From: Collinsella sp.
GTDB lineage: Bacteria; Actinomycetota; Coriobacteriia; Coriobacteriales; Coriobacteriaceae
NCBI GenBank assembly: GCA_019414565.1
Contig: DXLU01000030.1
Location: forward strand, 20,804 to 57,358
Direction of reading: 5' to 3'
Length of the DNA: 36,555 nt
The notes below the pieces were generated by a model, which was not told the DNA's origin, did no database searches, and worked only from the letters and a program-made list of their open reading frames with translations. A program made the translations under genes and the position numbers. How positions within the stretch are numbered: the stretch's first letter is position 1; each line of letters starts with the position of its first letter. Positions 1 to 6,525 of this stretch are shown piece by piece.

Positions 1-55
1 GAGCAGGGGACTCTTAATCCCAAGGTCCAGGGTTCGACCCCCTGACGGCCCACCA
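1..55 (+). tRNA. tRNA-Lys(CTT), 5' part outside the window
   Basis: The sequence is identical to positions 120-174 of the complete tRNA-Lys downstream. It includes the anticodon loop CTCTTAA (anticodon CTT), the T arm with GGTTCGACCCC, and an encoded CCA end. The acceptor 5' strand and D arm lie before the window. The two copies form a tandem pair. Confidence 0.93.
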
Positions 56-70
56 CACGATATCTCCTCT

Positions 71-92
71 AAAGTCCGCCACCACGGACTTT
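71..92. repeat. Hairpin between the tandem tRNA genes
   Basis: AAAGTCCG and CGGACTTT form a perfect 8-bp stem around a 6-nt loop, midway between the two tRNA-Lys genes. There is no T tract, so a terminator is unlikely. It could be a processing structure in a shared tRNA transcript; that role is inference. Confidence 0.5.
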
Positions 93-98
93 AGCTTT

Positions 99-174
99 GG
101 GTCGTTAGCTCAGTTGGTAGAGCAGGGGACTCTTAATCCCAAGGTCCAGGGTTCGACCCCCTGACGGCCCACCA
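99..174 (+). tRNA. tRNA-Lys(CTT)
   Basis: This is a complete 76-nt tRNA. The acceptor stem is GGGTCGT with ACGGCCC (one G-T pair), followed by A and an encoded CCA. The D arm contains AGCTCAGTTGGTAGAGC, the anticodon loop is CTCTTAA with anticodon CTT reading AAG, and the T arm is standard. It decodes lysine and is the second of two copies. Confidence 0.97.
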
Positions 175-183
175 AAGATTGTT

Positions 184-215
184 AAGACGGTCAACTTCGG
201 TTGGCCGTCTTTTTT
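184..215 (+). terminator. Intrinsic terminator of the tRNA-Lys pair
   Basis: AAGACGGTCAAC and GTTGGCCGTCTT form a stem (one G-T pair) closed by a TTCG tetraloop and followed by a run of T. It starts 9 nt after the tRNA CCA end, so it most likely ends the tRNA transcript. Confidence 0.9.
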
Positions 216-258
216 GTTGACCTTTCATGGGGTCGAACCCGAAAGGGCACGGCCGCTT

Positions 259-1119
259 TCACAGATCGAGTCTACCCTGGGGATCGGTAAAACCGTCAGT
301 ACCTTCCTTGAGTTTCTTCTCGTCTGCCTTCACGCGACGCTCGAGCTTTTTTGTATCCTCGGCAGGCGGCAGGTTCTCGGGGACAATTCCGCGGTCGATG
401 AGGCTGCCACGCACGCTTGCGTTGTTCTCGACGTGCTCTTGCTTGATCTGGTCCAGACCGTACAGGTCGTGTTCCTCGGCGTTGAAGGCCGTCATCGAGT
501 TCGTAAGGTCCTTTGCTTTGATGAGGACATCGGCTAACCTGTCCGCCAATGCCGCGCTCTTGGGTATGCCGAGCTGTTGCTTCATTTCCGCCGTGCTTCT
601 GCCGCCGAATAACGCTTCATCGCCCTTCGACTTGATGATCGCGAATCCTTTGGAGTCCACGCCGCGTTTGAATGCAATACCCGAGAGCTGTTTCTCTGAA
701 TCGGATAGCGAGTGGCGCGCCTGTAAGCGCTGAATCTCTGCGAAGCGCTGCTCTATGAGCTCTTGGCGGCGCGTCTGCACGGCAAAGTATGCTTGGGCGA
801 GTGCAATCTCTGGCTTGTTTGAATCTCCGTTCTGGGCGATTAAATAGCATGCATAGCGCGTAAGTTTGTAGTCTTTAACCGCGCGAGCGGCGACACCGGC
901 AATTACCATTTTCGTGGTGTCACGAAAATGGGAATCAACTGGAGTTTTGTTTGTTTCGCACGAGACTTTTGCCCTCTTAACAACTTCGGCGAAGTTTTCC
1001 CATCGCGTGTACCCCATGGGTTCCATTAAATCTCGTGCGAACCAATACTCAACGCCGTCTTCTACATTGGCGTAGCTATCAAGTTCGACACGCCACTTCT
1101 CGATATCTCTACTGTCCAT
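259..1119 (-). CDS. dinD: DNA damage-inducible protein D (DinD) family
   Basis: The 286-residue product resembles DinD, an SOS-associated protein that in E. coli antagonises RecA filaments. The N-terminal half (about residues 20-120) is BRO/DinD-like: a YWFARDLMEPMGY segment, RAKVSCE, VDSHF, LTRYACYLIAQNGD and AYFAVQTRRQEL all match the family pattern. The C-terminal half is helical and charged, and the length fits the family. The ATG at 1117-1119 has a strong ribosome-binding site (GAGGAGGA, about 5 nt upstream). No LexA-like box was found in the 160-nt upstream gap, so damage induction is not supported here. The gene stands alone, close to a tRNA locus, which is a common landing place for acquired genes. 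Confidence 0.85.
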   Translation of the reverse strand: MDSRDIEKWRVELDSYANVEDGVEYWFARDLMEPMGYTRWENFAEVVKRAKVSCETNKTPVDSHFRDTTKMVIAGVAARAVKDYKLTRYACYLIAQNGDSNKPEIALAQAYFAVQTRRQELIEQRFAEIQRLQARHSLSDSEKQLSGIAFKRGVDSKGFAIIKSKGDEALFGGRSTAEMKQQLGIPKSAALADRLADVLIKAKDLTNSMTAFNAEEHDLYGLDQIKQEHVENNASVRGSLIDRGIVPENLPPAEDTKKLERRVKADEKKLKEGTDGFTDPQGRLDL

Positions 1120-1147
1120 ATCTCCTCCTCGCTGGCCTATTGTCTAT

Positions 1148-1162
1148 GCGGGCTTTGCCCGC
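1148..1162. promoter_or_regulatory. Small palindrome upstream of dinD
   Basis: GCGGGC-TTT-GCCCGC lies about 30 nt upstream of the dinD start codon, in its promoter or leader. It could be a protein-binding site or a leader hairpin. Nothing in the sequence decides between these. Confidence 0.35.
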
Positions 1163-1202
1163 TCCGTATTCAGAATAAGGATACGCTGCCGTACGGACAC
1201 GA

Positions 1203-1238
1203 ATGGGCCCCGTGCCACTTCGAGCTCACGGGGCCCAT
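1203..1238. terminator. Stem-loop downstream of the flavoprotein gene
   Basis: ATGGGCCCCGTG and CACGGGGCCCAT form a perfect 12-bp inverted repeat around 12 nt, starting 42 nt past the stop codon of the minus-strand flavoprotein gene. No U tract follows on either strand. It may act as a transcript-end structure or a poor terminator. Confidence 0.5.
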
Positions 1239-1280
1239 AGATATCGATTAGTTGTGTTCTGCTTTAGATGGGTGTTCGAA

Positions 1281-2807
1281 TTAGTCTGCTCGATAGTGCG
1301 ATCCGAGACTTTCGGTTCGCTTACGCATGGCTTTGATCATTTCCTGTGCTAGTTGAATCTGCGATTGCAGGCGGGCGAGGGCTGCGACTTCGCTGCCCTG
1401 GGCTTTCTGTGTGCTCAAGGTCGTTGCCTCCGTCTTCAAGCCCTCAAGCTCGTGTAGTGCCTCGGATAGGCCTGTTTCGGTCCTGTTGATCATGCAATAG
1501 GTGCTCATCGTGTGCCTTAGGCTGTGTGTCAGGCGTTCGGCATCTGTTGCGGCTATGCCGTACTGGGGGAGGGCGATATCCGCCTTCAGGGCTGTCTCGG
1601 GCTCTTTCTGTGCTGCTTGGGCTGCCGATGCGCCCGCGATGCGCCCGAACACGATGCCGTTGGCGCTTGACAAGCCACCAATGCGGTCGGCGCCGTGCAT
1701 GCCGCCTGTCGCCTCACCGCAAGCGTAGAGGCCCTCAACGCCCGTTTGCGCGGTCTTATCGATCTTGATGCCGCCGTTAGCGGCGTGGGCATACATCGCA
1801 ACGCGCATCTCGTCAGTCGGGGCGATGCCGTGCTCGTCTTGCAGCCAGGTGGCAAAGGTCTGCACAAACTCTGGGACATCCTCGCGGGGAAAGTCGTAGT
1901 GGAGTGCCAGGCCTTCGACACCTGCCTGATCGATGACGAGATCGATAGCGCGGGAGGCCAAGCGTGACGTGAAGGGACCATATCCAGAGCGCTGCTCGAG
2001 CAGGTCGTCCAGCTTGTCGTCGGCAATATCTACCGGCTGGTCTACATGTACGTAGCGCCAGGTTTTCTCGTTGAAGACCAGGTTGCGCTTGGGCTCGATG
2101 AAGCCGGGCATCATCTGCATGAACTCTATATTAGTAAGTGTTGCGCCGTGCGCCAGCGCGATGGCCTGCGAGGAGCTGAGCACATCAGCCGACGTAAGGC
2201 TGCGCTCGAACAGGCCGCCTGTGCCACCGGTTGCGATGATCGTGGCCTTGGCAGCAAAGGGCACGATTCGATTTTCGGTGAGGTCGTAGAGCATGGTTCC
2301 GGTTATTCTGCCGTTCGTGTCCTCAACAAGGTCGATAAGCTCATGGCGGGGGAGCAGGCGAATGCCGAGCGACTCGATCCGGGTCGTCAGAGCGTCCTCA
2401 AGGGGCTTGCGGGTGAGGCCGCGCCACATGCGCGTCTTGTGGTCAAAGCAGGGGATAAACTGCTTTTGCTGAGCGCTTTCGACGCTTTGCGGACGCTGAA
2501 GCTCAACGCCCAAGTCTTGCTCGAGCCATTCAATTGCCTGGGGAATGCCGTGGACGAACGTCTGGACGAGTTCAGGGTCGGCAACGCCGCCGCCGACGGC
2601 CTGGATGGTGTCGATAAGGTTCTGTTCGTCGCCTTCGTCGACGGGACCAATAAGGCCGAGGCCCCAGGTGCCCGGGAAGAAGCTCGATCCACTCATAGTC
2701 TTTCCGGCGCTTGCCACAGTGACGGTTGCACCCGTGCGTGCCGCTTCGATGGCGGCGCAAAGGCCCGCAATGCCAGATCCAATTACCAGTACGTCAGTCG
2801 ATTCCAT
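1281..2807 (-). CDS. FAD-dependent oxidoreductase, fumarate reductase / L-aspartate oxidase family
   Basis: The 508-residue product is a flavoprotein of the fumarate reductase, succinate dehydrogenase and NadB superfamily. The dinucleotide-binding GSGIAGLCAA motif lies at about residues 9-18, followed by an acidic/alanine helix. ATGGTGGLF and EFMQMMPG mark the middle of the FAD domain, GGIKID the capping region, and GLYACGEATGGMHGADRIGG the C-terminal FAD segment with a conserved arginine. The start at 2807 (MESTD) is preferred over the upstream in-frame ATG because the Rossmann motif follows at once and AGAAAGGA precedes it. No nadA or nadC lies nearby and no haem or TAT segment is seen. It is therefore probably a soluble oxidoreductase of unknown substrate rather than proven NadB. 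Confidence 0.8.
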   Translation of the reverse strand: MESTDVLVIGSGIAGLCAAIEAARTGATVTVASAGKTMSGSSFFPGTWGLGLIGPVDEGDEQNLIDTIQAVGGGVADPELVQTFVHGIPQAIEWLEQDLGVELQRPQSVESAQQKQFIPCFDHKTRMWRGLTRKPLEDALTTRIESLGIRLLPRHELIDLVEDTNGRITGTMLYDLTENRIVPFAAKATIIATGGTGGLFERSLTSADVLSSSQAIALAHGATLTNIEFMQMMPGFIEPKRNLVFNEKTWRYVHVDQPVDIADDKLDDLLEQRSGYGPFTSRLASRAIDLVIDQAGVEGLALHYDFPREDVPEFVQTFATWLQDEHGIAPTDEMRVAMYAHAANGGIKIDKTAQTGVEGLYACGEATGGMHGADRIGGLSSANGIVFGRIAGASAAQAAQKEPETALKADIALPQYGIAATDAERLTHSLRHTMSTYCMINRTETGLSEALHELEGLKTEATTLSTQKAQGSEVAALARLQSQIQLAQEMIKAMRKRTESLGSHYRAD

Positions 2808-2991
2808 CGGATTCCTTTCTCGTCCGGCGCATTGTCGCACGGGTGATCGGCAATGGGGCCGCAAAGACTCGGCAAATCGGTAAAGGGCAAATATGGCAGG
2901 TGGGCGTCATGGACGCTCTGGCGCTCCGTCTCATCACATCTCGTATTTCGCCCCAACTGATATATCGGCATTAGCTACCCTGCGACAGCGC

Positions 2992-3030
2992 AAACAAAAA
3001 GAGCCGCCACCTTAAAAGGTAGCGGCTCTA
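2992..3030 (-). terminator. Intrinsic terminator of the NifU-like/GGGtGRT operon
   Basis: On the minus strand AGAGCCGCTACC and GGTGGCGGCTCT form a long stem with an A/T-rich loop, followed by TTTTTGTTT. It starts about 34 nt past the stop codon of the gene at 3064 and has the classical intrinsic form. Confidence 0.9.
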
Positions 3031-3063
3031 AAGCTCAACTATATGAGCATCGCGCGGGCGCGA

Positions 3064-4068
3064 TTAGGCCTTGAGGGCCTCCTCGACGGCGACAGCGCAG
3101 GCGACGGTGGCACCGACCATGGGGTTATTGCCCATGCCGATGAGACCCATCATGTCGACGTGCGCAGGCACGGAGGAAGAACCGGCGAACTGGGCGTCGG
3201 AGTGCATGCGGCCCATGGTGTCGGTCATGCCGTAAGAGGCAGGGCCGGCGCCCATGTTGTCCGGGTGCAGGGTACGGCCAGTGCCGCCACCAGAAGCGAC
3301 GGAGAAGTACTTCTTGCCAGCCTCGAGGCGCTCCTTCTTGTAGGTGCCAGCGACGGGGTGCTGGAAGCGCGTGGGGTTGGTGGAGTTGCCGGTGATCGAG
3401 ATGTCGACGTTCTCGTGCCACATGATGGCAACGCCCTCGCGGACGTCGTCGGAGCCGTAGCAGTTAACGGCAGCGCGGGGACCATCGGAGTAGGGGATGG
3501 TCTCGACGACCTTGAGCTCGCCCGTGTAGTAGTCGAACTGAGTCTTCACATAGGTGAAGCCGTTGATGCGGGCGATGATCTGGGCGGCGTCCTTGCCCAG
3601 ACCGTTCAGGATAACGCGCAGCGGCTTCTTGCGAGCCTTGTTGGCGTTCAGAGCCAGGCCGATAGCACCCTCAGCGGCAGCGAAGGACTCGTGGCCGGCC
3701 AGGAAGGCGAAGCACTCGGTGTCGTCGGAGAGCAGCATAGCGCCCAGGTTGCCGTGGCCCAGACCGACCTTGCGGTCCTCGGCGACGGAGCCGGGAACGG
3801 TGAAGGCCTGGATGCCCTCGCCGATGATGGCGGCAGCCTCAGAAGCAGTCTTGGCGCCACGCTTGACAGCGAGAGCGCAGCCGAGGGTGTAGGCCCACTC
3901 GGCGTTCTGGAAGGCGATGGACTGGGTGTTGTTGACGATCTCACGCGGGTTGAAGCCCTTGTCGGTGCAGATCTGCAGAGCTTCCTCGAGGGAGGCGATG
4001 CCGTTGTCGGCGAGGCACTTGTTGATCTTGTCAGCGCGGCGCTCGTAACCTTCGAACGTAACAGTCAT
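3064..4068 (-). CDS. GGGtGRT protein, partner of a NifU-like scaffold
   Basis: The 334-residue product belongs to the family named for its GGGtGRT signature, visible as ASGGGTGRTLHPDNMG at about residues 258-273. No hydrophobic signal or membrane span is seen. A glycine-rich GHGNLGAMLLSDDTECFAFLAGHE segment lies near residues 104-126, and a short glycine/alanine-rich tail closes the protein. No enzymatic role is established to my knowledge. The family is usually encoded next to a NifU-like iron-sulfur scaffold, as here: the scaffold gene lies 18 nt upstream on the same strand. GGGAGGG precedes the ATG. Its role in Fe-S or other metal-cofactor work is inferred from context. Confidence 0.85.
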   Translation of the reverse strand: MTVTFEGYERRADKINKCLADNGIASLEEALQICTDKGFNPREIVNNTQSIAFQNAEWAYTLGCALAVKRGAKTASEAAAIIGEGIQAFTVPGSVAEDRKVGLGHGNLGAMLLSDDTECFAFLAGHESFAAAEGAIGLALNANKARKKPLRVILNGLGKDAAQIIARINGFTYVKTQFDYYTGELKVVETIPYSDGPRAAVNCYGSDDVREGVAIMWHENVDISITGNSTNPTRFQHPVAGTYKKERLEAGKKYFSVASGGGTGRTLHPDNMGAGPASYGMTDTMGRMHSDAQFAGSSSVPAHVDMMGLIGMGNNPMVGATVACAVAVEEALKA

Positions 4069-4086
4069 AGTTATTTCCCTCCCTTT

Positions 4087-4821
4087 CTACTCGTGAACCG
4101 GGAACACGCTGGCGACGGAGTGAGTCTCCTCGTCGGTGCGCGGGTCGATGTACTTGGCAGCGTTCTCCCACTGACCATAGTGGCCCATAGCGCCAGCGAT
4201 GGCCTCCTCGGGGGTCTTGCCGGCCTTGACGGCGTCGGTGAACTTGCCGAGGTTCAGGAACTCGAATGCGATGATCTCGTTCTTGTCGTTGAGAGCCATG
4301 CGGGTGACGTAGCCCTGAGCGAGCTCGAGGTAACGAGCGCCCTTGGCCTTGGTGCCGAACATGGTGCCGACCTGAGAGCGAAGGCCCTTGCCGAGGTCGT
4401 CGAGGGAGGCGCCCACGGGCAAGCCGCCCTCGGAGAACGCGGTCTGGCTGCGGCCGTAAACGATCTGCAGGAAGATCTCGCGCATAGCAACGTTGATGGC
4501 GTCGCAGACGAGGTCGGTGTTGAGGGCCTCGAGGATGGTCTTACCGGGAAGGATCTCGGAAGCCATGGCGGCAGAGTGGGTCATGCCCGAGCAGCCGATG
4601 GTCTCAACGAGGGCCTCCTCGATGATGCCGTCCTTGACGTTCAGCGTGAGCTTGCAGGCGCCCTGCTGAGGTGCGCACCAACCCACACCGTGCGTAAGAC
4701 CGGAGATGTCGGAAATCTCCTTAGCCTGGACCCACTTGCCCTCCTCGGGGATGGGTGCGGGGCCGTGGTATGCACCCTTGGCAACGGGGCACATGTTCTC
4801 CACTTCCTGTGAGTACTGCAT
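4087..4821 (-). CDS. NifU-like iron-sulfur cluster assembly scaffold
   Basis: The 244-residue product resembles the NifU/IscU N-terminal scaffold fold. Candidate ligands are Cys in WCAPQQGACKL and in ETIGCSGMTHSAAMASE, the second matching the GCA/GCS loop of IscU proteins. It is longer than IscU (about 130 residues), with a C-terminal segment of about 100 residues ending in VASVFPVHE. The start at 4821 (MQYSQ) is chosen because AGAGGAGAGG lies just upstream; the longer frame to 4905 has no ribosome-binding site and an arginine-rich, non-family beginning. It forms an operon with the GGGtGRT gene 18 nt downstream and ends at the terminator near 3000. It is separate from the SUF operon's own scaffold SufU. 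Confidence 0.82.
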   Translation of the reverse strand: MQYSQEVENMCPVAKGAYHGPAPIPEEGKWVQAKEISDISGLTHGVGWCAPQQGACKLTLNVKDGIIEEALVETIGCSGMTHSAAMASEILPGKTILEALNTDLVCDAINVAMREIFLQIVYGRSQTAFSEGGLPVGASLDDLGKGLRSQVGTMFGTKAKGARYLELAQGYVTRMALNDKNEIIAFEFLNLGKFTDAVKAGKTPEEAIAGAMGHYGQWENAAKYIDPRTDEETHSVASVFPVHE

Positions 4822-5224
4822 GCCTCTCCTCTCTATCGTGTTGGCGTCCCGTCTGGGGGTCGTGGCTGGCGATTGCCGGGCGACCCTTCGAAAGGGACAT
4901 GACATGCAGCCCCTATAATACCGCGAAATGCACGGAATATTCGGCGAACGGCTCAGTTTTCGTAGCGAGAAGTCCGGAAGTTTTAATTGAAACGGTTTAA
5001 CTATATGTTCTGTGGTCGCGAACTTCCGTAGAGGGGGTTCGTCTTGGGCAAGATTTTGGTCAGCTCTTGTATGCGTTGCGGGGTCTGACCTGTTGCAACG
5101 GTGCCGTTCGCCGCCCGTTTACTGCCTTTGGCCGCGCGAGTGTATTGTTTTGCGTGGATGTTTTGATGGCACGCTTCAATCGTGCTGTATTGGATGGCAA
5201 GCAGACCCCGGCGAAGGGAGCGCC
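4822..5224. other. 403-nt divergent spacer with inverted repeats, no gene seen
   Basis: This spacer separates the NifU-like gene (minus) from the transposase gene (plus). The future NifU-like leader contains nested inverted repeats: GTCCC (4846-4850) with GGGAC (4894-4898), and GGGTCG with CGACCC (4881-4886). A TATAAT hexamer sits at 4914-4919 on the plus strand without a convincing -35 box. CGGAAGTT (4974-4981) and AACTTCCG (5021-5028) form a further inverted repeat. An open frame continues upstream of the transposase start but has no family similarity or ribosome-binding site. Confidence 0.4.
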
Positions 5225-6025
5225 ATGCAGCGCGTTTGGAGAACGGTTACCGGCTTTTACCATGTCTGTGCCCGCGGTACGGGCAAGCAGCTTATCTTTG
5301 AGGGCGACGAAGACCGGTGGGAGTTTTTGGAACTGATGCGCGACTGCTGCCGCGAGGCGGGCGTGACGGTTATCGCCTGGTGCCTTATGGGCAATCACGT
5401 GCATCTTGTGCTTGCAGATTACGAGGACGCGATGAGCGTGGCGATGCACCGGCTGCTTTTGACGTACGCGCGGCGGTTCAATAAACGTACGGGGCGCACG
5501 GGCCATCTGTTCCAGAACCGTTTTGACCGGCGCTCGCTCGATACCGACCGTTATCTAATGGCCGCCATTCGCTATGTTCACGCTAATCCGCAGGAGGCGG
5601 GCATCGCCCTGATCGAGCGCTATCCGTGGAGCAGCTTTGCCGAGTATCTGCGAGCGTATGACAACGATATGACGAGGGGATTTTCCGACCCTTCTTGCGC
5701 GCTCGAGCTCTTTGAGTCTGCCAAGGGGTTTCTTGATTATTCCCTGTCGATGCCCGATGGTTCCGATCCGGTGATTCACGATATGGATGAGACGGAGTGG
5801 GAGCGGCGTGCGTTTGCCGACAAGATGGCGAATCGCCTGGGCGTGCCGCTCAACGAACTCAAGACCGTAGCACCGTCGCGGCGAGACGGAATCATTTTCG
5901 CCCTGCACGATGGCGGCTACACGGTGCGCGAGATTGAACGCTATACGGGAATCAGCAAGAGTACCGTCTCTCGTATCGCGCGCGCTTATGCGCGGGTGAA
6001 GGCTCAGGCTGAGGGCTCGGAATAG
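5225..6025 (+). CDS. Y1/RAYT-type transposase-like protein
   Basis: The 266-residue product has the Y1 transposase fold of REP-associated tyrosine transposases. It begins RVWRTVTGFYHVCARG, carries the HUH metal site as GNHVHLVL (His58 and His60), and has the candidate catalytic tyrosine in AIRYVHANPQEAG (Tyr117). The segment GHLFQNRFDRRSL is also typical. The C-terminal part (about 195-260) ends in a helix-turn-helix, with GYTVREIERYTGISKSTVSRIARAYA. AGGGAG lies a few bases before the ATG at 5225. No IS left or right end is obvious, so this is a solitary domesticated-type gene rather than a full IS200/IS605 element. Such proteins are linked to REP palindromes; palindromes follow it at 6031 and 6081. 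Confidence 0.88.
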   Translation: MQRVWRTVTGFYHVCARGTGKQLIFEGDEDRWEFLELMRDCCREAGVTVIAWCLMGNHVHLVLADYEDAMSVAMHRLLLTYARRFNKRTGRTGHLFQNRFDRRSLDTDRYLMAAIRYVHANPQEAGIALIERYPWSSFAEYLRAYDNDMTRGFSDPSCALELFESAKGFLDYSLSMPDGSDPVIHDMDETEWERRAFADKMANRLGVPLNELKTVAPSRRDGIIFALHDGGYTVREIERYTGISKSTVSRIARAYARVKAQAEGSE

Positions 6026-6030
6026 AGCAT

Positions 6031-6061
6031 GGCCGAACCGCTCTTGTCAAGCGATTCGGCC
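6031..6061. terminator. Inverted repeat between convergent genes
   Basis: GGCCGAACCGCT and AGCGATTCGGCC form a 12-bp stem with one mismatch around a 7-nt loop. It lies 6 nt past the stop of the RAYT gene and 30 nt past the end of sufU on the other strand. No clear U tract follows on either strand, so it may be a bidirectional transcript-end hairpin or a REP-like palindrome. Confidence 0.5.
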
Positions 6062-6080
6062 AACAAAATTCTTAAGATTT

Positions 6081-6109
6081 GGGACAAATACTACTGATTA
6101 TTTTGTCCC
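6081..6109. repeat. 29-bp palindrome overlapping the sufU stop codon
   Basis: GGGACAAA and TTTGTCCC face each other 13 nt apart. Read on the minus strand, the first 16 bases are GGGACAAAATAATCAG, which encode the last residues and stop of SufU. Aligned with the site at 11466-11494, 23 of 29 positions are identical. It is either a relative of the regulatory sites beside rrf2 or a dispersed REP-like palindrome. Confidence 0.6.
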
Positions 6110-6525
6110 GTGAGCATGCCGTCGAGGGTGCGCCAGGCGAGCTCGGCGCATTTGACGCGGGCGGGCATGTGCGAGATGTCCTGGAGCTGGGCGGCTTCGT
6201 CCAAGTCTTCCAGGTCCTCCTCGGAGAGCTGCTCGCCGCGGATCATGGCGAGGAAGAGCTCTGCCAGGCGGCGAGCTTCCTCAACGGTCTCGCCGGTGAT
6301 GAGGTCGGCCATGATGTCGGCACTGGCCTGGCTGATGGCGCAGCCGTGGCCGGTAAAGGAGGCCTCCTCGATCACGCCGTTCTCGACGCGCAACTGCAAG
6401 GTGAGCTCGTCTCCGCAGCTGGGGTTGATGCCGTCGTGCTCGTGCGTGGGAGCATCCATCTCGTACTTATAGTCGGGGTGCGAGTTGTGCTCCATAAACG
6501 TGGTGGAGGTGTACAGATTACCCAT
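6091..6525 (-). CDS. sufU: SUF system scaffold / sulfur acceptor SufU
   Basis: The 144-residue product is a SufU-type IscU homologue that accepts sulfur from SufS and passes it on to the SufBCD complex. The conserved ligands are present: Cys37 with Asp39 (NPSCGD), Cys62 (GHGCAISQASAD) and Cys126 (PARVKCAELAWR). The insertion between the second and third cysteines (about residues 95-115, acidic) is typical of SufU rather than IscU. The start at 6525 overlaps the end of sufS by 8 nt, with GGAG upstream, which indicates translational coupling. The upstream in-frame extension lies wholly inside sufS and is not family-like. It is the last gene of the operon. Confidence 0.93.
   Translation of the reverse strand: MGNLYTSTTFMEHNSHPDYKYEMDAPTHEHDGINPSCGDELTLQLRVENGVIEEASFTGHGCAISQASADIMADLITGETVEEARRLAELFLAMIRGEQLSEEDLEDLDEAAQLQDISHMPARVKCAELAWRTLDGMLTGQNNQ

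Noticed and set aside
1120..1200. LexA box upstream of dinD
   Set aside because: No GAAC-N4-GTTC-like site was found; only a GCGGGC palindrome is present.
1281..2807. Firm call of L-aspartate oxidase (NadB)
   Set aside because: The superfamily motifs fit, but no nadA/nadC neighbours are present and the active-site segment differs from typical NadB, so only the broader family is called.
3043..4812. 589-codon plus-strand open frame
   Set aside because: It is antisense to the clear GGGtGRT and NifU-like genes, is valine/glycine/alanine-rich and has no motif or ribosome-binding site; such frames are common opposite GC-rich genes.
5012..5224. Upstream extension of the RAYT frame
   Set aside because: The extra 71 residues have no family similarity, and the ribosome-binding site is at the internal ATG 5225.
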